A stretch of DNA of 58,273 nt from Bacteroidota bacterium (lineage in GTDB: Bacteria > Bacteroidota > Bacteroidia > JABEUT01), in NCBI GenBank assembly GCA_013285805.1, contig JABDGY010000005.1, positions 1 through 58,273 of the forward strand, in the 5' to 3' direction. The position numbers and the translations under genes were made by a program. Below are positions 35,626 through 45,002 of the stretch, piece by piece. Each line of letters begins with the position of its first letter. The first letter of the stretch is position 1. The notes beneath the pieces were generated by a model that worked only from the letters and a program-made list of their open reading frames with translations, had not been told where the DNA came from and searched no databases.

Positions 35626-36303
35626 TTACACTTTTACTTTTTCTGTTTTCTGTGAAGCTGCTTTATGGTCAGCTAAGAATTTTTCAAGGCCAATATCGGT
35701 GAGCGGGTGTTTTAATAATGCCAGTATAGAACTTAACGGGCAGGTTGCCACATCGGCACCAACCTCGGCACATTGAATAATGTGAACAGGGTGACGGATA
35801 GAAGCGGCCAGAATCTGTGTGGTAAAGCCATAGTTATCGAATATCAGGCGGAGTTGGGCAATAAGTTCCATACCATCAACTGAAATATCATCCAACCTGC
35901 CAATAAAAGGCGATACGTATGTAGCTCCCGCTTTAGCAGCCAGTAATGCCTGCCCAGGCGAAAATATAAGCGTGCAATTAGTCTTTATTCCTTTTGATGA
36001 CAAATACTTAATGGCTTTAACACCATCCTTAATCATGGGCACCTTAACAACAATATGCTTATGGATTTTAACAAGTTCTTCGGCTTCTTTTATCATACCG
36101 TCAAAATCGGTAGAAATAACCTCAGCGCTTACATCACCATGCACAATCTCGCATATCTTTTTGTAATGGGCAAAAATGTTCTCTTTACCGGTAATGCCTT
36201 CTTTAGCCATTAACGAAGGGTTGGTTGTAACCCCATCAAGTATGCCCATATCATGGGCCTCTTTTATCTGCTCAATATTAGCTGTGTCTATGAAAAACTT
36301 CAT
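35626..36303 (-). CDS. fsa: Fructose-6-phosphate aldolase/transaldolase-like protein
   Basis: A 225-residue small transaldolase-family protein. The start [36 protein letters not shown] and the Schiff-base lysine in [23 protein letters not shown] are diagnostic, followed by [15 protein letters not shown]. It is close to FSA/TalC; the family includes both fructose-6-phosphate aldolases and true transaldolases, and the sequence does not fully separate them. A -7 element on the minus strand (TAACTTTG, 36326-36333) lies upstream. Confidence 0.9.
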   Translation of the reverse strand: MKFFIDTANIEQIKEAHDMGILDGVTTNPSLMAKEGITGKENIFAHYKKICEIVHGDVSAEVISTDFDGMIKEAEELVKIHKHIVVKVPMIKDGVKAIKYLSSKGIKTNCTLIFSPGQALLAAKAGATYVSPFIGRLDDISVDGMELIAQLRLIFDNYGFTTQILAASIRHPVHIIQCAEVGADVATCPLSSILALLKHPLTDIGLEKFLADHKAASQKTEKVKV

Positions 36304-36325
36304 GATTATTTTTTTTACTAAGCTA

Positions 36326-36333
36326 CAAAGTTA
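36326..36333 (-). promoter_or_regulatory. -7 promoter element of the aldolase gene
   Basis: TAACTTTG on the minus strand, 22 bases before the ATG at 36303. Confidence 0.5.
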
Positions 36334-36398
36334 AGATATTTTCAAATCTTTATCTAATCAATGCCTGTTTTTATTCCAATTTGATTGTGAATAACTTA

Positions 36399-37103
36399 CT
36401 ATATGGCGCTAATAGTATCGGCGCAGCCTATCGATGCAATACTAATTGAGGCAGGATTTGCCTTCAATAATTCTACAGCGCAGGCCTCAATGGTGGCCCC
36501 TGTGGTTATTATATCATCCACCAGCAAAACATGCTTATTTATCAACTCTTCAGGCTTGTCGACCTTAAATATACCCTCTACATTGGCCCAGCGCTCAATG
36601 CGCGATTTACGGGTCTGGGTATCAGTATTTTTTACCCTGGAAAGGGCTCCATGTAACACAGGCACGACCATACTTTGGGCTAATCCTTCGGCAAATAACG
36701 CACTCTGGTTATACCCTCTTTTCTTAAGTTTTGTGGGGTGCAAGGGTATATAAACTATAGCGTCAACCTTATTGAATAGCGGAGATTCTTTCAAATCATT
36801 CCCATACCATTTACCCAAATAGGTACCCAATTGCTTTTTGCCATTATATTTTAGCTCATGCACTAAATCCTGCACTGAATTGCCTTTCTGGTAATGGCAA
36901 TACGCTGCAACTGCATTTACCTCTACCCTGCCCCAAAATACTTTTGCCAGTGGGTTATCTGTATTAGTATGGTAATTAGTTTTAGGCAATTTATACATGC
37001 ACATGGTACAGACAAACTCTTCCTTTGAGTTTAAGCCTTCACCACAAACAAGGCAAACTTCCGGGTAAAATAAAGATATAAAGTCTCGCAGAAACCTAAT
37101 CAT
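36399..37103 (-). CDS. comF: ComF family protein (phosphoribosyltransferase-like)
   Basis: A 234-residue protein with an N-terminal zinc-ribbon (CLVCGEGLNSKEEFVCTMC) and a PRTase domain with the PRPP loop VLLVDDIITTGATIEA. ComF proteins are needed for DNA uptake in competent bacteria and are widely conserved even where competence is unknown. The segment KRGYNQSALFAEGLAQ is the family signature. It is downstream of tatD on the same strand, but a strong palindrome separates them. Confidence 0.9.
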   Translation of the reverse strand: MIRFLRDFISLFYPEVCLVCGEGLNSKEEFVCTMCMYKLPKTNYHTNTDNPLAKVFWGRVEVNAVAAYCHYQKGNSVQDLVHELKYNGKKQLGTYLGKWYGNDLKESPLFNKVDAIVYIPLHPTKLKKRGYNQSALFAEGLAQSMVVPVLHGALSRVKNTDTQTRKSRIERWANVEGIFKVDKPEELINKHVLLVDDIITTGATIEACAVELLKANPASISIASIGCADTISAI

Positions 37104-37136
37104 TTGCTAAAATTAAAAAACTGTTTGTAATTCTCA

Positions 37137-37223
37137 GGGCTAAAGCCCACAAGTATCATGTTTTTGTAACCCCAGCCTTAAGGCTGGGGTTAATCAATAA
37201 ATATTTCCAATGGCTTCAGCCAT
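37137..37223. repeat. REP-like element of three palindromes between tatD and comF
   Basis: Within 87 bases there are three palindromes: gggctaaagccc (37137-37148), a perfect 26-base palindrome with half-site taaccccagcctt (37167-37192), and atggcttcagccat (37210-37223). The arrangement is like REP/BIME units of Bacteroidota. It may also stop transcription from tatD, though no T-run follows. Confidence 0.65.
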
Positions 37224-37242
37224 GACAAATCTGCCTGGAAAC

Positions 37243-38013
37243 TTAAATTCCAAAAACCTCAACAGAGTTTTGGGTGGTTATCTCCGCAATTTTCTCTATG
37301 GGAAGATTATATACACCAGCAAGTTTTTCTGCCACATAATAAATATACGCACTCTCGTTACGCTTTCCCCTGAAAGGCATAGGGGTCAGGTACGGAGAAT
37401 CGGTTTCAAGGACTATATGCTGCAAGGGAATATTTGCAAGAACCTGTGGCAAGGTGCTGTTTTTATAGGTAACCACTCCACCAATGCCCATTTTAAAATC
37501 ACCAAGGGCCATTATCTTTTGTGCATCTTCCGGCGAACCTGAAAAACAATGAAATATCCCTTTGAGCTTTTCGTCTTTCAGCTCGGTTACTATTTCCATA
37601 ACCTCGTTAAACGAATTACGGCAATGAATAACAATCGGCAAATTCATTTCCTTCGCCCACTCTATCTGTTTGCGAAAAGCCAGTTTCTGCTGCTCTGCAA
37701 AGGTTACATCATGGTAAAGGTCAATACCGATTTCACCAATGGCATAAAACTTTCTTTTACCCAGCCACTCTTTCACAATATCTAGCTGCTTTTCATAATC
37801 GGCAAAAACCGAGCAGGGGTGCAGGCCCATCATAGGAAAGCATTTATCTGGAAAAGCATCACACATATTCAGCATGGGCTGAATGCTTTCTGAATCTATA
37901 TTGGGAAGAAAAAAACGAGTAACGCCCTTTTCAACAGCCCTGTTTATCATTTCAGGGCGGTCGGCATCAAATTCAGCGGCAAATAAATGAGTGTGCGTAT
38001 CGGTTAACTGCAT
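37243..38013 (-). CDS. tatD: TatD family metal-dependent DNase/hydrolase
   Basis: A 256-residue TIM-barrel hydrolase. Metal ligands are in TDTHTHLF at the N-terminus, AIGEIGIDLYHD, IHCRNSF, FHCFSGSPEDA and ETDSPYLTPMP. TatD-family proteins act as DNases or in quality control. It starts 1 base after the cysteine desulfurase stop (38015), so the two are in one operon. Confidence 0.92.
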   Translation of the reverse strand: MQLTDTHTHLFAAEFDADRPEMINRAVEKGVTRFFLPNIDSESIQPMLNMCDAFPDKCFPMMGLHPCSVFADYEKQLDIVKEWLGKRKFYAIGEIGIDLYHDVTFAEQQKLAFRKQIEWAKEMNLPIVIHCRNSFNEVMEIVTELKDEKLKGIFHCFSGSPEDAQKIMALGDFKMGIGGVVTYKNSTLPQVLANIPLQHIVLETDSPYLTPMPFRGKRNESAYIYYVAEKLAGVYNLPIEKIAEITTQNSVEVFGI

Positions 38014-38014
38014 A

Positions 38015-39169
38015 TCACTTAGCCGATGCAGTTTGCTGTTCAGCCGCGAATATGGTTTTCAGTTTTTCTACTACAAAATCAACTTCCTCTTTGGTATTGT
38101 ATTTGCTGAACGAAAAACGGATTACAGGGCGAGATTCTATATTCTTGCCCAAGGCCTCTATTACGTGCGAACCCTTCATACTGCCCGATGTACAGGCGCT
38201 ACCTGCAGAACAGGCCACACCATTAATATCAAGCTTCATCAGGAACATTTCAGCATCGTCGGTTGGTGGCAGCATAACGTTAAGCACGGTATATAAGGAA
38301 CGGCCTTTAGCATCGCCGTTAAATTCAACACCCGGCAAATCCGATTCCAGCTTCTTAATCATATAATCCTTTATGCCTTGTATATGCTCCGCATGTTCTT
38401 TCATTTCTTTATGCGCAATTTCCATAGCCTTGCTGAGCCCGGCTATACCGGCAACATTCTCGGTGCCTCCGCGCATATTACGTTCCTGTGCACCACCAAA
38501 AATAAGGGGAGCTATCTTTAAGCCACCATTGATGTAAATAAACCCTACACCCTTAGGTCCATGAAATTTATGCGCAGCGCCGGCTATAAAATGGACCTTT
38601 GTCTTTTGCAGGTCTATAGGATAGTGTGCAACCGATTGTACCGTATCGCAATGAAATATGGCATTGTATTTGGCACATAATTCCGATACCTCTTCAATCG
38701 GCAACAGGTTACCGATTTCATTATTGGCATGCATTAACGATACAAGGGCATGCGGATATTCCTTCAACAGTCTTTCTAAATCCTGGATGTCGATATGGCC
38801 GTCTTTCTTCAATTTTACATGGTGAACCTTTACTTTGCCTGCTTTTTCAAGTTCTTCAATGCTATGAAGCACCGCATGGTGCTCTAACGGGCTGCTGATA
38901 ATGTTTTTTATATTGTAAGCCTCTACAGCAGAGCGTATTGCCATATTATCCGCCTCCGTTCCACCCGAAGTGAAAAATATTTCGGCCGGAGAAGCGTTAA
39001 GGTATGATGCCACAGCCTTGCGTGCCTTTTCAATGATTGCTTTAGCCTCGCGCCCATACGAGTGTATAGAGGAAGGATTACCGAACTTGCTATCCAGCAC
39101 GGCAATCATTTCTTTTACTACTTCGGGGTCCATGGGGGTGGTGGCAGCGTTGTCAAAATATACTTTCAT
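38015..39169 (-). CDS. Cysteine desulfurase (NifS/IscS-like)
   Basis: A 384-residue PLP enzyme that removes sulfur from cysteine for Fe-S clusters and tRNA thiolation. The start VYFDNAATTPMDPEVV is typical. The PLP lysine is in AGAAHKFHGPKGVGF, and the catalytic Cys is in the loop CSAGSACTSGSMKGSHV. Neither iscU nor sufE lies next to it. It is the first gene of a minus-strand run with tatD and diverges from the Plug gene. Confidence 0.93.
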   Translation of the reverse strand: MKVYFDNAATTPMDPEVVKEMIAVLDSKFGNPSSIHSYGREAKAIIEKARKAVASYLNASPAEIFFTSGGTEADNMAIRSAVEAYNIKNIISSPLEHHAVLHSIEELEKAGKVKVHHVKLKKDGHIDIQDLERLLKEYPHALVSLMHANNEIGNLLPIEEVSELCAKYNAIFHCDTVQSVAHYPIDLQKTKVHFIAGAAHKFHGPKGVGFIYINGGLKIAPLIFGGAQERNMRGGTENVAGIAGLSKAMEIAHKEMKEHAEHIQGIKDYMIKKLESDLPGVEFNGDAKGRSLYTVLNVMLPPTDDAEMFLMKLDINGVACSAGSACTSGSMKGSHVIEALGKNIESRPVIRFSFSKYNTKEEVDFVVEKLKTIFAAEQQTASAK

Positions 39170-39192
39170 AGTGTCCGTTAAGTTTACTGCAA

Positions 39193-39200
39193 TATCTTTG
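39193..39200 (+). promoter_or_regulatory. -7 promoter element that decides the start of the Plug gene
   Basis: TATCTTTG, 18 bases before ATG 39219. The track's start at 38970 lies upstream of this element and inside the cysteine desulfurase gene. Confidence 0.6.
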
Positions 39201-39218
39201 TATCCTTATAAAAGTCCG

Positions 39219-40511
39219 ATGCGCAAAGTTAGTCATTTTACCCTTATCCTTCTTACACTTTTCTCTCTTTGTAAACCCCTTATTGCGCAAGACGGGTATA
39301 CCGATTCCCCCGTTATGAAGTACGAGGACCGCACCTACAGGAGCTATATAAAGACTGTGCAGCTTCACCAGGTGGGCTGGAAATTCTCACCCCCTTCTAT
39401 TGAAATGAATGCCGGCCAGCAGTTACAGCTCGATTTTGACGACCTGCAGGGCGATTTTAAGTCCTATTACTATACCTTTATTCACTGCGACGCCGACTGG
39501 ACCCCCTCGGATATTAATAATTTCGACTACCTGAAGGGCTACGAACAGGATTTTTTGACCAATTACGCCACATCGTTCGGTACCACACAGGGCTATACCC
39601 ATTACACCCTTGTTTTCCCCAATAACAATATACAATTGCTGCTTTCGGGTAATTACCTGTTAAAGGTTTACCTTAATAACAATCCCGATAGCGTGATTTT
39701 AACCCGCCGCTTTATGCTCTACAGAGACAAGCTGATTATTCACCCCCGTGAAACACCGGGAATAGGCGATGAAATGTTCACCAAGCAGGAAATAGTGTTC
39801 AGCATTAATACTACACGATATAATATCATGGACCCCTTCCATGCCCTAAGAATATTCATACAGCAAAATGGCAGGTGGGACAATATAATAAGCGACGTTC
39901 AGCCACAGTTTGTGCAGGATACATCGCTGCAATATTATTCCGACTTCGGCAATATGTTCGATGGCGGAAACCAATTCAGGAACTTCGATATGACTACCCT
40001 GCACCTGATAAGTGACCAGATACAGCGGTTTGTACCCGGCAAGGAAGAGGAAATTGATTTGAAGCCCGATAAGCCACGCGGAAGTTTACCTTATATAACC
40101 CTACCCGATATCGACGGTCAATTCTATATTTTAGATAAAGATGCCGACAGTACCCCTATTAATGGCGAATATGTAAGGGTGCACTTCTTTATGCCCTACG
40201 ATTCGGCCATTACCACAGGCAATGTTTATATTTTCGGGGGCCTGTCGGACTGGCAATGCAAAAAAGAGTTTCGCATGCATTATGTCGACTCCCTGAATGG
40301 TTATGCCGCCACACTCTATTTAAAACAAGGGTTTTACGATTATCAATATGCTTATTTAAAGGATAAAAGCACCGTAGCCGATGTTACCCCTTTCGAAGGC
40401 AACCACTCCGAAACCGAGAATACATATACCATATATGCCTATTACCGCCCTCCCGGCCTTTATTACGACGAGCTTATAGGTATAAAAACCTTTCATGCGC
40501 CAAGCAATTAA
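39219..40511 (+). CDS. Type IX secretion system Plug protein (DUF5103)
   Basis: 430 residues from ATG 39219 (the track's 38970 start is inside the opposite-strand gene). A signal peptide (FTLILLTLFSLCKPLIAQD) is followed by the DUF5103 pattern: SYIKTVQLHQVGWKFSPP, YYYTFIHCDADWTPSDINNF, LKGYEQDFLTNYATSFGTT, and the C-terminal AYYRPPGLYYDELIGIKTF. In Flavobacterium this protein (Plug) caps the SprA translocon channel at its periplasmic side when no PorV-bound cargo is present. It thus belongs to the export machinery for the four T9SS cargos in this window, although no other T9SS core gene is here. Confidence 0.85.
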   Translation: MRKVSHFTLILLTLFSLCKPLIAQDGYTDSPVMKYEDRTYRSYIKTVQLHQVGWKFSPPSIEMNAGQQLQLDFDDLQGDFKSYYYTFIHCDADWTPSDINNFDYLKGYEQDFLTNYATSFGTTQGYTHYTLVFPNNNIQLLLSGNYLLKVYLNNNPDSVILTRRFMLYRDKLIIHPRETPGIGDEMFTKQEIVFSINTTRYNIMDPFHALRIFIQQNGRWDNIISDVQPQFVQDTSLQYYSDFGNMFDGGNQFRNFDMTTLHLISDQIQRFVPGKEEEIDLKPDKPRGSLPYITLPDIDGQFYILDKDADSTPINGEYVRVHFFMPYDSAITTGNVYIFGGLSDWQCKKEFRMHYVDSLNGYAATLYLKQGFYDYQYAYLKDKSTVADVTPFEGNHSETENTYTIYAYYRPPGLYYDELIGIKTFHAPSN

Positions 40512-40524
40512 AAAGCCCTCTCAA

Positions 40525-40553
40525 CTCCCCCGAAGGGGGAGCTTTGATTTTTA
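40525..40553 (+). terminator. Rho-independent terminator after the Plug gene
   Basis: Stem ctccccc-gaa-gggggag (40525-40541) followed by ctttgatttttatt. Confidence 0.75.
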
Positions 40554-40613
40554 TTCAATCACGCCCGCACCCCTCTTAATACTTAATACCTAATACTTAA
40601 TTCCCATATTTAC

Positions 40614-40621
40614 TACATTTG
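40614..40621 (+). promoter_or_regulatory. -7 promoter element of the E1 beta gene
   Basis: TACATTTG, 24 bases before ATG 40646, next to a simple repeat of taatacttaatacc type. Confidence 0.6.
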
Positions 40622-40645
40622 TAACCTTATAAACCAGCCAAGGAT

Positions 40646-41629
40646 ATGAAAACGGTATTTTTCAGGGAAGCATTACGTGAAGCTATGGTGGAAGAGATGC
40701 GCCGCGACGAACGGGTATTTCTTATGGGTGAAGAAGTGGCCCAATATAACGGGGCATATAAAGTGAGCCAGGGCATGCTCGATGAATTTGGCGCCCGACG
40801 CGTGATTGACACCCCTATTGCTGAGCTTGGCTTTGCCGGTATAGGCGTGGGAGCAGCTATGAATGGCCTCCGCCCTATTATCGAATTCATGACCTTCAAC
40901 TTCTCGCTGGTGGCTATTGACCAGGTGGTAAACTCGGCCGCCAAAATGCTCGAAATGTCGGGCGGGCAGTTACCTATGCCAATAGTGTTCCGCGGGCCAA
41001 CAGGCTCTGCCGGTATGTTAGCGGCACAGCACTCCAACTCGTTCGATAACTGGTACGCTAACTGTGCCGGGCTTAAAGTAATAGTGCCTTCAAACGCTGC
41101 CGATGCCAAAGGCTTGTTGAAATCGGCTATACGCGACGACGACCCTGTGGTATTTATGGAATCGGAGCAGATGTATGGCGACAAAGGCGAAATACCCGAA
41201 GGCGAATATATTATACCCATTGGCGTGGCCGATATTAAGCGCGCCGGAACCGATGTAACCATTGTATCATTCGGTAAAATAATGAAAGTGGCTTTGGCCG
41301 CCGCCGCTGAACTGCAAAAGGAAAACATATCGGCCGAGGTTATTGACCTGCGTACCATACGCCCTATTGATTATGCTACCGTTATAAACTCTGTTAAAAA
41401 GACCAACCGCCTTGTGATACTCGAAGAAGCATGGCCTTTGGGCTCTATAGCTACTGAAGTGGCCTTTAAAGTACAAAAGGATGCATTCGATTACCTCGAT
41501 GCTCCTGTGCTGCGTGTTACCTCTGCCGATGTGCCCCTGCCTTATGCCCCTAACCTTATTGAGGCTGCCTTACCCAATGTACCCAAGCTGGTTAAGGCCG
41601 TTAAAGAGGTAATGTATGTGGCCAAATAA
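40646..41629 (+). CDS. pdhB: Pyruvate dehydrogenase E1 component, beta subunit
   Basis: A 327-residue transketolase-family protein: [59 protein letters not shown] and the C-terminal domain [17 protein letters not shown]. It forms the alpha2-beta2 E1 that decarboxylates pyruvate with ThDP. The alpha subunit and E2 genes are not in the window, so the complex is encoded at separate loci. The exact substrate (pyruvate versus branched-chain ketoacid) rests on overall resemblance. Confidence 0.88.
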   Translation: MKTVFFREALREAMVEEMRRDERVFLMGEEVAQYNGAYKVSQGMLDEFGARRVIDTPIAELGFAGIGVGAAMNGLRPIIEFMTFNFSLVAIDQVVNSAAKMLEMSGGQLPMPIVFRGPTGSAGMLAAQHSNSFDNWYANCAGLKVIVPSNAADAKGLLKSAIRDDDPVVFMESEQMYGDKGEIPEGEYIIPIGVADIKRAGTDVTIVSFGKIMKVALAAAAELQKENISAEVIDLRTIRPIDYATVINSVKKTNRLVILEEAWPLGSIATEVAFKVQKDAFDYLDAPVLRVTSADVPLPYAPNLIEAALPNVPKLVKAVKEVMYVAK

Positions 41630-41957
41630 AGGCTGCTTCCCCTTACAATTAGAGTAGTCCCGATTAAGCGCAGCGAAAGTCGGGGTACGTGGCTAAGTAG
41701 TTGCTGACCGTCATTGCGAGGAACGAAGCAATCTTATGTCACACTGAGCCTGTCGAAGTGTTTTGCTTTGCACATCGTAGCTTTCTTTGTTCACCGAAGC
41801 CTTGCGTAGGAGAAAGCGAAGGTGTGGGCGTTTCCCTCCTCATGGTCGGGTCGCGCTTTACGCTCATACTCCGCACTGCGTTTGCGGGGTATCCGTTACA
41901 ACCCCGAAGGGCTCGTGAACTCCTTAATTTAAAAATTAGCAAATCGGTGAACAATCG
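41630..41957. other. Gene-free stretch with dispersed repeats, left edge of the RM island
   Basis: The 328 bases hold no convincing gene. They contain three repeat blocks: A, ccgtcattgcgaggaacgaa at 41708-41734; B, cactgagcctgtcgaagtg at 41742-41760; C, gggcgtttccctcctcatgg onward to ggggtatccgttacaa at 41826-41901. Inverted relatives of all three lie beyond hsdR at 48949-49099. The 86-residue track ORF at 41701 is a translation of these repeats. Confidence 0.75.
41708..41901 (+). repeat. Repeat cluster A-B-C, left copy
   Basis: Three interspersed-repeat motifs (see gene-free entry). The same motifs occur at 48949-49099 on the opposite strand in the order A-C-B. Confidence 0.75.
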
Positions 41958-43541
41958 CTAACGCGGGGCCGCGTATTTACCTTTTGGCTCGGCTGCAATA
42001 GTTAAGTGCTCTTTTGGCTCTTTGTATGCAGTACCTTTTTGTTCATGCGAAGGCATTCCTTCGGAAAATGCCTCTTTAAGCACTGCTTGCAATAATTGTT
42101 CTGCCTGTTTTTGGCTTTGAGTAATACTTTGTTCTAATTCATTACAATAGGCCATTAACTGCTCTATTTTAGCAACTATACGCTGTTGTTCAGGAAGTGG
42201 AGGAAGCGGAATTAATAATGAGGTAATTTGCCCTTGGTTAATTGAGGCTTGCCCTGTCATTTTTTTAAATTTTTTGAAAATCTGATCCTTTATTATTGAT
42301 GATTGGAATAAGTAATTAATATACCTAGGCAATATCTTTGCTTCAAATAGTCTAACTCTTATATTTTTACTTTCATACACAAATACCTCATTTAATTTAT
42401 CTATATATGCTGACTTGCCAAGTAACTCAATACTATTAACTCGATTAAGAAGTAAGTCACCCGGCTTTAATGAGTAAGTTTCTATTTCAGAAATGGTTAA
42501 ACTCATCCTTTTTAAATTATGAAAACTTATTTCTCCATTCTGAATATTATACATTCTTAGGCAGGCTATTCCATCATCATTATAATACTTATCTTCTTTA
42601 TAAATTCCATTATTCATAGTTAGAACAATACTACCTAACCTACACCAAACCCAACCTTTAGGTAATTCATAAGGAATTTCATCGTTAGTGATTGGAGGCA
42701 ATGGCTTTTCCTTTTTTAGTTTGCCTTGTGCAGTAAGCTTTTCTTTCTCTGCTTTAATTCTTTTTAGTAATTCGCTTGCGGGTTCATCTTTAGGGTTTTG
42801 TGGAACAAGTTTGCCTTGCACTGCATCTTGTAATATGGCTTGGCGGAGTTTATTGATTATATCCGTTTGTTGGTGGAATTGGGCAGAAGTATTTGAAATA
42901 GATTCGCCTAATTCCTGCAGCTTCAAAATCTGTTCTTCAACCTTATCATTGAAGTACGTTTGTTTTTTTAAAGTACCATTCTTTAAATCATTAAAAAATG
43001 AGACAATTTTGGCTTGAATATTCTTTCCGGGGAATGGTAATTGCATTGCCTCAATTTGTGCATTACCTATATTCGGCTGTGCTCCACCATAACCCATATT
43101 TTTTACCTTATCTTGAATTCCTCTTGCAATCCAGTAAATATATTCCGGAATAAATTCAATCGGGTTAAGAATAGAAAACTTACCAACACGCTGATTCAAA
43201 TACAATTTACCTAAACCACTCTGAACTATTGCTAATTTCCCTATTGTTCCACCTGTCATTGCTATTATTATATCGCCCTCACTTAATTCAAATCTTTCAA
43301 ATTCTTTACTCTCTTTATAATAGCGTACGCTGGATAAATCAATTTTCTCATCTTGAAAATCAGAAATTCTAATTATAGGAATTCCAGTTGATCGATACTC
43401 TCCAGATTTAAATGAGTATCCTCCAATAATTTTAATGTGCTTAGAAATAGGCTCTATAGGGATTGTTTTTTCCAGCTCATTATTTACAATAGTAATATAT
43501 GCTGAGATATTCTTAAAGAAAACCTTTTCTCGCATTGTCAT
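41958..43541 (-). CDS. hsdS: Type I restriction-modification specificity subunit HsdS
   Basis: A 527-residue subunit with two target recognition domains. The first (about residues 20-190) has KHIKIIGGYSFKSGEY and the GDIIIAMTGGTIGKLAIV motif; a central helical conserved region (about residues 225-290, QTDIINKLRQAILQDAVQGKL) follows; the second starts near DEIPYELPKGWVWCRLGSIV with its own GDLLLNRVN motif and ends at LIPLPPLPEQQRIVAKIEQLM, a coiled coil. The two TRDs set a bipartite target sequence. The ATG overlaps the end of hsdM by 4 bases. Confidence 0.93.
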   Translation of the reverse strand: MTMREKVFFKNISAYITIVNNELEKTIPIEPISKHIKIIGGYSFKSGEYRSTGIPIIRISDFQDEKIDLSSVRYYKESKEFERFELSEGDIIIAMTGGTIGKLAIVQSGLGKLYLNQRVGKFSILNPIEFIPEYIYWIARGIQDKVKNMGYGGAQPNIGNAQIEAMQLPFPGKNIQAKIVSFFNDLKNGTLKKQTYFNDKVEEQILKLQELGESISNTSAQFHQQTDIINKLRQAILQDAVQGKLVPQNPKDEPASELLKRIKAEKEKLTAQGKLKKEKPLPPITNDEIPYELPKGWVWCRLGSIVLTMNNGIYKEDKYYNDDGIACLRMYNIQNGEISFHNLKRMSLTISEIETYSLKPGDLLLNRVNSIELLGKSAYIDKLNEVFVYESKNIRVRLFEAKILPRYINYLFQSSIIKDQIFKKFKKMTGQASINQGQITSLLIPLPPLPEQQRIVAKIEQLMAYCNELEQSITQSQKQAEQLLQAVLKEAFSEGMPSHEQKGTAYKEPKEHLTIAAEPKGKYAAPR

Positions 43542-44974
43542 TGTGGTAATTCAGATTTTATTTTAATTAAAATATCATTACTTAATTTAATTGATGAAGC
43601 AAGCATATTAATTAATTCCTCACTTGTATATTGCTTTTCCTCTTCTTTAATTGTGGGGTTCTTTATATCAAGGTTATAATTTCGTTTCCTAATTTCTTCA
43701 ATACTTACTTTCCAGGCATATTCATTCTCTACCCTTTTTTTCCACCATTTCTTTTCTAAATCAAACTCCTTTATGTTAATGGGTTTGGTCTTGTTGTAGT
43801 TCTTTACCCCTTCAGGGTAAGGGTGTTCAAAATACCATATATCCTTTGTGGGCTTACCTTTCTCAAAAAACAGCAAGTTGGTTTTAATGCCTGTATAAGG
43901 CGCAAATACTCCATTTGGCAAGCGTACAATTGTATGCAGATTGCAATCCATTAAAAGTTTCTCCTTTATTCGTGTAGCTACACCTTCACCAAATAAAAAG
44001 CCATCGGGCAAAACTACGCCGGCCCGTCCGCCATCTTTAAGTATATGCACTATTAAAAATAAAAACAAGCTCGCGGTTTCCCGTGTACGGTAAGAAAGAG
44101 GGAAATTATTTTCAACCCCGTCTTCTTCCATTCCGCCAAAGGGCGGGTTGGTTACTATAACATCTACTCTGTTAGCATTGCTCCACGAGCTGAGAGATTG
44201 CATTAGCAAATTATCATGCTCAATAGAAGGTATTTCAATACCATGCAACATTAAATTGGTACTTGCCAACATGTGGGGCAATGGCTTCTTCTCAACTCCT
44301 CGTATGCTCCTTTGCAAGGTATTTAATTTAATAGGAGAGTCAATTGTTTCGCTTTTGCGAATATGTTCAATGGCGTTTACCAAGAAGCCTCCGGTGCCAC
44401 AGGCAGGGTCAAGTATGCTTTCACCCAATTTAGGGTTCACCATTTCAACTACAAATTGGGTAACGGCACGGGGAGTATAAAACTCCCCCGCGTTGCCTGC
44501 GCTTTGCAGGTCTTTCAGTATCTGCTCGTAAATATCATTAAACAGGTGGCGTTCGGCGCCTGTGCCAAAATGAATGTCCTTGTTTATTTTATTAATAACC
44601 TGCCTTAACAGGGTGCCGTTTTTCATATAATTATATGAATCTTCGAACACACCACGCACCATTAATCCTGTGTCTTTGTTATTGCGGGGCTTTAACTCTT
44701 TAAGCGTAGGGAAAAGATTGTTATTTACAAAGCTTAGTAATTCATCCCCGGTCATTCCTTCCTCATCAGTGGCCCAATTGCGCCAGCGCAAATCTCTCCG
44801 AATGGGCGATTTATAATCCTCATCTGTTGCTTCCCAATCGTTTTCTTTTTCATCAAATATTTTCAAAAACAGCATCCAGCCAAGCTGAGATATGCGTTGC
44901 GCATCGCCATCAACACCCGCGTCTCTGCGCATAATGTCTTGAATGGATTTTATGGTAGAGGATAGGTTACTCAT
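43538..44974 (-). CDS. hsdM: Type I restriction-modification methyltransferase HsdM
   Basis: A 478-residue N6-adenine methyltransferase. The N-terminal helical domain is MSNLSSTIKSIQDIMRRDAG; SAM motif I is ILDPACGTGGFLVNAIEHI and the catalytic motif IV is VIVTNPPFGG. The AGEFYTPRAVTQFVVEMVNP segment is the family signature. With HsdS it methylates host DNA, and with HsdR it restricts unmodified DNA. In the operon it is separated from hsdR by the RAYT gene and a 220-base gap with a divergent small ORF. Confidence 0.95.
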   Translation of the reverse strand: MSNLSSTIKSIQDIMRRDAGVDGDAQRISQLGWMLFLKIFDEKENDWEATDEDYKSPIRRDLRWRNWATDEEGMTGDELLSFVNNNLFPTLKELKPRNNKDTGLMVRGVFEDSYNYMKNGTLLRQVINKINKDIHFGTGAERHLFNDIYEQILKDLQSAGNAGEFYTPRAVTQFVVEMVNPKLGESILDPACGTGGFLVNAIEHIRKSETIDSPIKLNTLQRSIRGVEKKPLPHMLASTNLMLHGIEIPSIEHDNLLMQSLSSWSNANRVDVIVTNPPFGGMEEDGVENNFPLSYRTRETASLFLFLIVHILKDGGRAGVVLPDGFLFGEGVATRIKEKLLMDCNLHTIVRLPNGVFAPYTGIKTNLLFFEKGKPTKDIWYFEHPYPEGVKNYNKTKPINIKEFDLEKKWWKKRVENEYAWKVSIEEIRKRNYNLDIKNPTIKEEEKQYTSEELINMLASSIKLSNDILIKIKSELPQ

Positions 44975-44984
44975 AGTTTTTTAG

Positions 44985-44992
44985 TATCTTTG
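44985..44992 (+). promoter_or_regulatory. -7 promoter element of the 53-residue ORF
   Basis: TATCTTTG on the plus strand, 10 bases before ATG 45003, divergent from hsdM. Confidence 0.5.
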
Positions 44993-45002
44993 TGTAAATG
45001 AA

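Noticed and set aside
38970-39218. N-terminal extension of the Plug protein in the track
   Set aside because: It overlaps the cysteine desulfurase gene on the other strand and precedes the -7 element; a clean signal peptide starts at 39219.
40627-41358. 243-residue antisense ORF inside the E1 beta gene
   Set aside because: Shadow ORF of a well-supported gene.
41701-41961. 86-residue ORF left of hsdS
   Set aside because: It is a translation of dispersed repeats with no family features.
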